Origin: Gammaproteobacteria bacterium
GTDB lineage: Bacteria > Pseudomonadota > Gammaproteobacteria > Pseudomonadales > Pseudohongiellaceae
DNA: 15,744 nucleotides
Reading direction: 5' to 3'
Assembly: GCA_016762975.1 (NCBI GenBank)
Contig: JAESUV010000002.1
Coordinates: 92,551 to 108,294, forward strand
Shown here: positions 5,852 through 11,314 of the stretch, in pieces
Layout of the letters: each line of letters begins with the position of its first letter
Position numbering within the stretch: position 1 is the stretch's first letter
Notes under the pieces: generated by a model
What the model saw: only the letters and a program-made list of their open reading frames with translations
Databases searched by the model: none
What the model was told of the DNA's origin: nothing
Made by a program: the position numbers and the translations under genes

Positions 5852-6383
5852 CAGAAACATCTCTCTTTGTAGAGTTGGTAACGAGCAATCCTATTGCTAA
5901 CGTAACCGCATCGATATGAGTTTTCAGGCGCTTCGCATAATGTTCTGAAAATTCACCCCGCTCCGCCCTTCCATCATTAACTGCTCTAACCATTTGGTTC
6001 AAATTTCGACCAATGCTACGTAGCTGATAATTTGCTTCCAATACCGCCCTCACCTCATCTTTTCGCAGCTGAGGCTTTTTAAGTATGGCGGCTCGAATGA
6101 GTGACAAGACCCATCCTGTGACACTCATATTTTCGGCAGCGATATGTTTCTTCGCTTTCTCCCATTCGCTGCTAGATAGGCGAGTATTGACTACCTTCCA
6201 TCGAGGACCGATCACGCCCTGTTCTAATGCTCGACGCGGCGGGTGTTCTCTGAAGTTTTTTACACGATCAGCAACCATATCGCGCAGCATTGCGCTGCTG
6301 GTTTTGCCTTCTCTTTTAGCAAGCAAGGCGAAGTCTTCCTTCAAGGTAGGTTCGACTCGTGTATTGATCGCTAGAGTTTTCAT
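5844..6383 (-). CDS. mobC: MobC-like relaxosome accessory protein
   Basis: A 179-residue protein that should bind oriT and help the relaxase. The ATG at 6383 is chosen because MKTLAINTRVEPTLKEDFALLAKREG begins a ribbon-helix-helix domain; the upstream extension of 55 residues lies inside the origin of transfer and looks non-coding. Seen: an RHH-like segment at 5-40, a second RHH-like segment at 65-100 (VVNTRLSSSEWEKAKKHIAAENMSVTGWVLSLI), and the MobC hallmark LRSIGRNLNQMVRAVN at about 123-138. There is no Shine-Dalgarno; the palindrome at 6390-6404 fills that space, so a protein bound there would cover both promoter and translation start region. Confidence 0.8.
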   Translation of the reverse strand: MKTLAINTRVEPTLKEDFALLAKREGKTSSAMLRDMVADRVKNFREHPPRRALEQGVIGPRWKVVNTRLSSSEWEKAKKHIAAENMSVTGWVLSLIRAAILKKPQLRKDEVRAVLEANYQLRSIGRNLNQMVRAVNDGRAERGEFSEHYAKRLKTHIDAVTLAIGLLVTNSTKRDVSDE

Positions 6384-6660
6384 AGAAATGTTGGCAATGC
6401 CAACCTTTTGTTTCGCCCATCTTGTCGGGCTTAGTGTTTTAAAAAGTGGAAGATGCAAGAGCGCACAACTGTGCGGCGTTCGGCTCAATGTAACACATTG
6501 AAAGCGGAATGCGTATCTTGCCATCTTCCACTTTTTGCATTTCATCATCTACCCTTCAAAACCAACACTAATTTGGTTTTTGGATGAATGTTGCTGCGCA
6601 ACAACATTGTTTCAACTGCCCTACCCCGCAAGGGCAAAACACTTCACTACAAAGTGTTGA
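6384..6660. other. origin of transfer (oriT), IncP-like
   Basis: This non-coding region ahead of mobC is packed with inverted repeats: a 15-base pair of arms AAAAAGTGGAAGATG (6441-6455) and its complement (6522-6536); CGCAC/GTGCG (6462-6475); an imperfect arm pair 6476-6491/6495-6512 with core CAATGT-AAC-ACATTG; AAAACCAA/TTGGTTTT (6558-6580); AATGTTG/CAACATT (6587-6608); TGCCCT/AGGGCA (6617-6636); and AACACTT/AAGTGTT (6638-6658). GTATCTTG|CC (nick predicted between 6520 and 6521) matches the IncP/MOBP consensus YATCYTG|Y, and the right arm ends exactly eight bases before the nick, as in RP4. The nicked plus strand would lead with sprT and bring the mob genes in last. Confidence 0.72.
6390..6404. 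promoter_or_regulatory. palindromic operator, site A (mobC)
   Basis: GTTGGCAATGCCAAC is a perfect odd palindrome with core TTGGCA-A-TGCCAA, six bases upstream of the mobC start. One of five copies in the window. By position it should block expression of the mobilization operon when occupied. The protein that binds it is inferred to be the KorB-like ParB. Confidence 0.7.
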
Positions 6661-6685
6661 TTAAAAATGTATTGTACAATACAGT
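6657..6685 (+). promoter_or_regulatory. possible promoter of the sprT-like gene
   Basis: TTGATT (6657-6662), 17-base spacer, TACAGT (6680-6685). The start would fall near 6692, the left edge of palindrome B, so a repressor there would overlap the initiation site. The spacer and -10 hold the 10-base palindrome ATTGTACAAT (6671-6680). Confidence 0.4.
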
Positions 6686-6691
6686 AAACGA

Positions 6692-6710
6692 AAGTTGGCA
6701 TTGCCAACTT
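6692..6710. promoter_or_regulatory. palindromic operator, site B (sprT)
   Basis: AAGTTGGCATTGCCAACTT, a perfect 19-base odd palindrome and the fullest statement of the repeat consensus, 46 bases before the sprT start and on the expected transcription start. Confidence 0.75.
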
Positions 6711-6755
6711 CTTGTTAAATATCACAGGGGCGCGGCGCTACGCTTGCAGGGAAAG

Positions 6756-7394
6756 ATGGAAATAGTGAAACCGACTAAACAGGCATATCAGGAACTTCAA
6801 GACGCGTACAGTTTCTTCAATCGAGACTTGTTCGAGGATGGTTTGCCCGATTGTTTAATGACCTTGCAACGCCAAACGAATACCTACGGGTATTACGCCT
6901 CTTCCCAGTTCGTGAGCCGCACTGGCGAGCAAGCAGACGAGATAGCATTAAACCCCTCCTACTTCGCAACCCGACAGGTTGATGAAGTTCTTTCTACCCT
7001 AGTCCATGAAATGTGCCACTTGTGGCAAAGGCACTTTGGTAAGCCAGGCCGAGGTAGATACCACAACCGCGAATGGGCGGGTAAAATGAAGTCTGTTGGT
7101 TTACAGCCTAGCCACACTGGCAAGGCTGGCGGAAAGGAAGTGGGCGATCAAGTAACGCATTTCATACTTGACGATGGGCCGTTTCAAAAAGCTTATGATC
7201 TGTTGATTCAAAGTGGATACGCGATTTCATGGGTAGACAAGCTCAAGCCAACAAGCGCGACGGTTAAAGGTAAACCTTCAAAGAAAGCAACGCGCGCTAA
7301 GTTTACCTGTCCAAGCTGTAGCTCGAATGCTTGGGGGAAACCAACGCTGAATGTTTTTTGCGGAGAATGCGAAGAAAGGTTTGAAATAGTCTAA
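6756..7394 (+). CDS. SprT-like zinc metalloprotease
   Basis: A 212-residue protein of the SprT/Spartan family. Eukaryotic Spartan (SPRTN) cleaves proteins crosslinked to DNA; bacterial members are poorly characterised. Seen: YQELQDAYSFFNRDLFEDGLP opening, the zinc-protease motif HEMCH (H84, E85, H88) with a third ligand H103 in RYHNREW, and a C-terminal zinc ribbon Cys185-x2-Cys188 ... Cys202-x2-Cys205. All catalytic residues are present. The ATG at 6756 has GGGA three bases upstream and begins the domain; the longer frame from 6588 would translate the hairpins of oriT. It is the first gene on the predicted leading side of transfer and is preceded by palindrome B. Confidence 0.85.
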   Translation: MEIVKPTKQAYQELQDAYSFFNRDLFEDGLPDCLMTLQRQTNTYGYYASSQFVSRTGEQADEIALNPSYFATRQVDEVLSTLVHEMCHLWQRHFGKPGRGRYHNREWAGKMKSVGLQPSHTGKAGGKEVGDQVTHFILDDGPFQKAYDLLIQSGYAISWVDKLKPTSATVKGKPSKKATRAKFTCPSCSSNAWGKPTLNVFCGECEERFEIV

Positions 7395-7405
7395 AGATAA
7401 TGTGA

Positions 7406-7440
7406 ATCCCATAAAGTTGGCATTGCCAACTTTATGGGAT
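7406..7440. repeat. 35-base perfect palindrome, site C
   Basis: Arms of 17 bases (left arm ATCCCATAAAGTTGGCA) around a single central T at 7423, containing the AAAGTTGGCATTGCCAACTTT motif. It stands 11 bases after the sprT stop. It could act as a bidirectional terminator between the convergent sprT and parB genes, although no U-run follows, or as a partition-protein site; both may be true. Confidence 0.75.
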
Positions 7441-7458
7441 ATAGGAAATAGTTTGTAC

Positions 7459-7479
7459 AAAGTTGGTAATGCCAACTTT
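7459..7479. promoter_or_regulatory. palindromic site D, one mismatch, behind parB
   Basis: AAAGTTGGTAATGCCAACTTT, centred at 7469, with one mismatched pair (T7467/G7471) relative to the other copies. It lies three bases from the parB stop and its centre is 46 bases from that of site C. A second palindrome TTTGTACAAA (7452-7461) overlaps its left edge. The pair C/D makes a small cluster that could serve as the plasmid centromere. Confidence 0.65.
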
Positions 7480-7482
7480 AAA

Positions 7483-8406
7483 CTAAAGAATTTCTACGCT
7501 TGTAATGGTTAGGGTGGACGCTTCGTAAAGTGACTCTACACCCTCCACTGAAACCCATACCTTTTCATTGTCTGAAGGCTTGTTGATTACTAGCACCCCT
7601 TTCTGATTTGAGCGTCCTACTTTTACTCGCACTATACTAATCAGGTTCTTTTGCCGAGGTTTCGCTGCCGGGCCTTGATCGTCCAAACCACCCTTCTCTT
7701 CTTGGTCCTTTTCATCTTTTAAATCCGGCCTAGCTATTAGGTTCACCTCTTTTAGATCGCTTTGCGTTATCCCACCGGCTAGCTTTACTCGCTCGCAAAA
7801 TTTAATCGTTTCTAAGGCGTTTACTTCGTAAGCTCGCTTGATGTCTACAAGCGCACGGGCCGACTGCGTAACGCCCGAAGAGTAAAGAGACATAATTGCC
7901 TCAGGCAAATCTACAATTTGCTTATACAGACTTACAAATGTCTTATGCTTTCCTAGACGCTTGGCAATATCCTGGCCTTTTTCGCCGTTCTGTAATTTTG
8001 CGCTAATCCACCCTGCTATCTCCATAGCAGACAAGTCTTCCCGCTGAATATTTTCAATCATTTGACTGTAATCATCGGTGGTGTCATCGATAAACGCAGG
8101 AATAGTTGTAACGCCCTGAGCGATCCCTGAGGCGCGCCAGCGCCTCTCGCCGTATTTGATCTTGTATTTCCCGTTAGCGTCCTCAGGATGGACTGTGATG
8201 GGCTGTATGACGCCCTGCTCCGTTATGGAAGCTGCCAAACTATTCATCCCCTCCTCTGGGAAGTATTTACGAGGTTGGTCTGAGTCTGGATACACGGCAT
8301 CAAGGTCTAGCAAAAGCGGTGTACCGGCTTTTACAGGATCAGCCTTAACTAGCGCCGAAAGAGATTGAATGCTGTTCTTTAAAATACTATTCGATTTTTC
8401 ACTCAT
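7483..8406 (-). CDS. parB: ParB / KorB-like partition and repressor protein
   Basis: A 307-residue DNA-binding CTPase of the ParB family. Seen: a basic N-terminal tail, ParB domain from about 30 with QPRKYF (44-49), the CTP-binding motif GERRWRAS (86-93) and ENIQREDLSAMEIA (118-131), a helix-turn-helix at about 143-165 (GQDIAKRLGKHKTFVSLY), a further helical domain to 210, an acidic linker (228-245), and a beta-rich end at 254-307 (LISIVRVKVG...GVLVINKPSD) that resembles the SH3-like dimerization domain of KorB from RK2. KorB both partitions RK2 and represses many promoters at 13-base palindromes. AAGGA precedes the ATG, which overlaps the end of parA by eight bases. The KorB likeness is judged from pattern, not alignment scores. 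Confidence 0.88.
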   Translation of the reverse strand: MSEKSNSILKNSIQSLSALVKADPVKAGTPLLLDLDAVYPDSDQPRKYFPEEGMNSLAASITEQGVIQPITVHPEDANGKYKIKYGERRWRASGIAQGVTTIPAFIDDTTDDYSQMIENIQREDLSAMEIAGWISAKLQNGEKGQDIAKRLGKHKTFVSLYKQIVDLPEAIMSLYSSGVTQSARALVDIKRAYEVNALETIKFCERVKLAGGITQSDLKEVNLIARPDLKDEKDQEEKGGLDDQGPAAKPRQKNLISIVRVKVGRSNQKGVLVINKPSDNEKVWVSVEGVESLYEASTLTITSVEIL

Positions 8407-9160
8407 TTGAGTATTCCTTGTTTACTAACCTGTCGATTTCTTCAAGTACCGCTCGAATCTCTTTAGCTGCAGCCCTAGCAGCCCCGCTTTTGATTTCCCA
8501 AACAGCCTTCCCAACATCCGTTGCTTCCTGAATTGATACGCGTATACCAATTGGCGGCTTAATTATTAAATCGCCAAAATGAGACAATATTTCTTTGAAC
8601 GCTGATCTTTGCCCTGTAGATCGTGAGTTAAATCGATTAGCGATCATTCCTAGGAACACCAAATCCTTATTGAATTTTTGAGTTGTCCCTTGAATGGTTT
8701 CAGTTATTTGGGCTAAGCCTTGAATTGAATATCCAGATAACTCAAAAGGACACAAAGCGTAATCGGCAGCCACCAATGCGCCTATAAGGCGTAGTCCTAG
8801 AGTTGGTGGTGTGTCGATAATGCAGTAGTCATACTGCGATGCGATTTTATCTAAATGGGTCTTGGGCTGGCGTATACAGTCATTCGGCAACCTCTCCACA
8901 TCGTTAAGCTCCCCCGTGCCTGGAAACAATGTAATGCCTGCTGTTGGGGTTGGCATATCTATTTCTGGGCTATCAAAAAGCGCTACGGCGTTTGGGCCTA
9001 TATGAGATCGTTCAGATAAAGATGCTGTGCTGTTGCCCTGCCCGTCAAAGTCTACAAACAAGACCTTGAGTCCTTGGTCTGCGTGGTAAATGGCTTTGTG
9101 GACAGCGATGGTTGATTTGCCAACACCGCCCTTTTGATTAGAGAAAACGAAGGTTTCCAT
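8399..9160 (-). CDS. parA: ParA / IncC-like partition ATPase
   Basis: A 253-residue deviant-Walker ATPase that moves plasmid copies on the nucleoid together with ParB. Seen: Walker A KGGVGKST (10-17, with the signature Lys10), the A' region FVDFDGQGNST (35-45), Walker B CIIDTPP (113-119), and the typical LVAADYALCPFELSGYSIQG stretch. It lacks the N-terminal helix-turn-helix of P1-type ParA, so it should not repress its own promoter; that task would fall to the KorB-like ParB, as in the RK2 incC-korB operon, whose short IncC form has the same architecture. AGAGG stands six bases before the ATG. Ten bases separate it from the upstream gene, and it overlaps parB. Confidence 0.92.
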   Translation of the reverse strand: METFVFSNQKGGVGKSTIAVHKAIYHADQGLKVLFVDFDGQGNSTASLSERSHIGPNAVALFDSPEIDMPTPTAGITLFPGTGELNDVERLPNDCIRQPKTHLDKIASQYDYCIIDTPPTLGLRLIGALVAADYALCPFELSGYSIQGLAQITETIQGTTQKFNKDLVFLGMIANRFNSRSTGQRSAFKEILSHFGDLIIKPPIGIRVSIQEATDVGKAVWEIKSGAARAAAKEIRAVLEEIDRLVNKEYSNE

Positions 9161-9169
9161 AATAGCCTC

Positions 9170-10294
9170 TTAGCTAATAGTTGAGTTTTTAGTACGAAAT
9201 GAAATCCGTAAACGAAACATGGTAAATATGATGAAAATGACACTTAGTATGATTGTGATAATTAGGATAGCGGCAAGAATCGGAGATTCATCTGCTAGTT
9301 GCTCAAAAAAACTTCCAACACTTTGCGATAAAGTGATATCGACAGGAGGGCGGCTACGCAAAACATTAATGGGAGAATATTGGTCTGTCAGTACACGGGC
9401 TTCGTGGTCCCAATCCACCGAAGTATCCATGTTGACCAATAGATCATTCACGTTAATGCCGTATGACCTATAAAAAGGAAGCGCCCAATAGGCAGCGTTA
9501 ACTCTAATATAGGATTGATCCTGCTTCCGATTAGGGTAAGCGAGAACAACACGATTACCGGCTTTTCCCTCCAGCTGTACATTGTAGAAATCCCCAAAAG
9601 CTGCGGTGTAGGTAACAGACTCGTGATCGTAGAGGTTGCTAGATGAAAAGGTGTTAGAGGCAATAACACCTTCGTCTGAAGTAATTGATTTTAGCTCCAA
9701 GAAAAAATCTTGTGTCGATAGGTGGGGAGGGATGTATTCTGAATTGAAGGCATCCAGGACTACTAGATCGTATTTAATATCTAGCTGGGCTACGCGTTTA
9801 ACAAATACCCGGCCATCAGTTATGTAAGTGCGAAGTAGGGGGTTATTTTCATCATCCCACCCAAAATACTGACGTGCGACCACGGCCACTTCTTGATCTA
9901 TCTCTACCACCTCGATAAAGGCGTGGGGCATAAGCTCGCTCAGAGCCCTGGGAATCACGGCAGCCCCAAGCCCGATAACGAGTATGCGTTTCGGGTTGTG
10001 TTGCATCAAAAGAGCGCCAAGTAGCGCCTCTGTGTACTTAAATACGAAGTTACGGTTCGCTAGGTATATACAGCCTTGATAATTGCGAACTAGGGATTGA
10101 TTGCTAGAGAATTGCATACAGCGAAGATTCCCGTCGTCCCGTACATAAATATCCTGATAAAGAGATTTTGAGTGATGCACTATTTCAGCCGCATCTATTT
10201 CCACCGCGGAAAGAGTGAAGGGGGAGGCGATTAAAAAGAATAATAATCGGCGCAACTTTACATAACTTATGGTTGTGTATTGACACTTAGGCAT
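9170..10294 (-). CDS. spermidine-synthase-like protein with signal sequence and C-terminal membrane anchor
   Basis: A 374-residue protein with a methyltransferase/aminopropyltransferase fold: VIGLGAAVIPRAL (107-117, nucleotide loop), VVEIDQEVAVVARQYF (129-144, acidic end of beta-2), ITDGRVF (158-164), YDLVVLDAFNSEYIPPHL (175-192) and the family ending VLTDQYSPIN (301-310). Unusually it starts with a signal-like stretch (KLRRLLFFLIASPFTLSA, 13-30) and ends with a strong transmembrane helix (340-360) followed by a basic tail. Related domains occur fused to membrane transporters. If both ends insert, the catalytic domain would face the periplasm, where its usual substrates are absent. GGGAG nine bases before the ATG supports the start. 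It is the first gene of the par operon. Substrate unknown. Confidence 0.75.
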   Translation of the reverse strand: MPKCQYTTISYVKLRRLLFFLIASPFTLSAVEIDAAEIVHHSKSLYQDIYVRDDGNLRCMQFSSNQSLVRNYQGCIYLANRNFVFKYTEALLGALLMQHNPKRILVIGLGAAVIPRALSELMPHAFIEVVEIDQEVAVVARQYFGWDDENNPLLRTYITDGRVFVKRVAQLDIKYDLVVLDAFNSEYIPPHLSTQDFFLELKSITSDEGVIASNTFSSSNLYDHESVTYTAAFGDFYNVQLEGKAGNRVVLAYPNRKQDQSYIRVNAAYWALPFYRSYGINVNDLLVNMDTSVDWDHEARVLTDQYSPINVLRSRPPVDITLSQSVGSFFEQLADESPILAAILIITIILSVIFIIFTMFRLRISFRTKNSTIS

Positions 10295-10319
10295 ATATTG
10301 TTATTCTCCCGTTAAAGGA

Positions 10320-10349
10320 AGGATACCCGAATCGGCAATAAGTTGGCAA
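10320..10349 (-). promoter_or_regulatory. promoter of the spermidine-synthase-like/parA/parB operon
   Basis: On the minus strand, -35 TTGCCA (10349-10344) lies inside palindrome E, followed by an 18-base spacer and -10 TATCCT (10325-10320); the start is expected near 10313, about 20 bases before the ATG. The overlap of operator and -35 implies repression by whatever binds the palindrome, most likely ParB itself. Confidence 0.5.
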
Positions 10350-10358
10350 TGCCAACTT
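10340..10358. promoter_or_regulatory. palindromic operator, site E (par operon)
   Basis: AAGTTGGCAATGCCAACTT, a perfect 19-base odd palindrome, the reverse complement of site B. It overlaps the predicted -35 of the par operon, consistent with autoregulation. The remaining gap to the pilus operon (10360-10573) shows an AGGG/CCCT hairpin near 10433-10452 but no convincing promoter for the rightward genes. Confidence 0.75.
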
Positions 10359-10573
10359 TTTAGGAGAGGGAAGAATGTGGTATTTATGCCCGTATACACC
10401 CCGCTATATTCCTTGCTATTCCCGATAGTTTCAAGGGACTATAAAAAGCCCTAAAGGTGGTGGTAACGATGCAAAAACTGCGAAGTTATCTTTGATATAA
10501 GCGAATCGGTATAGACAAGCGTAGGGAATTACAACTCATTGTCTGGGTCCGATGCGATGGAATTATAAACGAC

Positions 10574-11314
10574 ATGTTTGATGTTAATGAATGCAAAGCG
10601 AGCTCAATAACGTTAGCGATGAGTTTCCTCCTTTTTGCCTGTAGCTCAGCAGCGCAAGCTGCGCCAGAAATTGATAACGCTCGCGGTTGCTTGGTACACG
10701 AATATGAGAAAGGCAAAATTGTTAGCATCAAAACCTTCGGTGAACTTCGGCTACAACTCCCCTTCATTATAAGCAGTGCAAGATTCAGTGAACCTGAATG
10801 GCAAGCGACTATCGCGCCTGGGAATAGAATCATTTGGATTTCTGGCTCCCAACACAAATACGGACGTACTTCGGGTTTAACCATTCTTGATAACAGTAAT
10901 GTTGCTTACGACTTTGTACTTACTCAAAACAATGAGCCGGGACATTCATGTATCGAGATAGTTGATTCAGAAGCAAGATTCGAGTCGGTGGTTACAGCGG
11001 CACAAATTGCACGCACGCCCAATCATAAATGTGGTGCTAAATTTGAATTCCAAAAAGGCATGCTGTACGAAAACTTAAATCGAGGATTTGAGCAATGTGG
11101 TTTTGCACTTGGTCATTGGCATATTGGGAACGCAGAATACTTTATTGATATGCCAGTTAAGAATCCCTATTCGTTAAATATCGAAATGGGTGTAACAGAT
11201 ATTTTAAATGTAGCGGAACAACTTTACGGCATTGTTGGAACAGTCAACAAAGAAGAAAGAACCGTAGATATTTTTCGAAACAATCAAAGCACTGAGCGAG
11301 AAAACTATGAATAA
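10574..11314 (+). CDS. PilL-like pilus protein (VirB9-like segment plus TcpQ-like end)
   Basis: A 246-residue exported protein, first gene of the pilus operon. Seen: an N-terminal signal (SSITLAMSFLLFAC...AQA, 10-29) that could be cut by signal peptidase I after AQA or, less canonically, lipidated at Cys23; a middle region at 58-118 (LRLQLPFIISSARFSEPEW ... SGLTILDNSNVAYDFVL) that recalls the VirB9/TrbG core-complex fold; and a C-terminal domain at 158-236 (KGMLYENLNRGFEQCGFALGHW ... VDIF) that fits the TcpQ/PilL pattern of type IVb pilus proteins. In R64, pilL opens the thin-pilus operon. The last codons overlap the secretin start by eight bases. No good Shine-Dalgarno; a later ATG at 10619 is less likely. 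Confidence 0.6.
   Translation: MFDVNECKASSITLAMSFLLFACSSAAQAAPEIDNARGCLVHEYEKGKIVSIKTFGELRLQLPFIISSARFSEPEWQATIAPGNRIIWISGSQHKYGRTSGLTILDNSNVAYDFVLTQNNEPGHSCIEIVDSEARFESVVTAAQIARTPNHKCGAKFEFQKGMLYENLNRGFEQCGFALGHWHIGNAEYFIDMPVKNPYSLNIEMGVTDILNVAEQLYGIVGTVNKEERTVDIFRNNQSTERENYE

Noticed and set aside
6384..6548. N-terminal extension of mobC up to an ATG at 6548
   Set aside because: The extra 55 codons run through the nic site and inverted repeats, and the RHH domain starts at the ATG at 6383.
6588..6755. N-terminal extension of the sprT-like gene from an ATG at 6588
   Set aside because: It would cover oriT hairpins and palindrome B; the ATG at 6756 has a ribosome site and begins the family domain.
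7406..7479. Sites C and D as a classical chromosomal-type parS
   Set aside because: They do not resemble the TGTTTCACGTGAAACA consensus; if they are partition sites they are of a plasmid KorB-like kind.
6390..10358. Palindromes as CRISPR repeats or insertion-sequence ends
   Set aside because: Spacing is irregular, there are no spacers or cas genes, and no transposase or target duplications accompany them.
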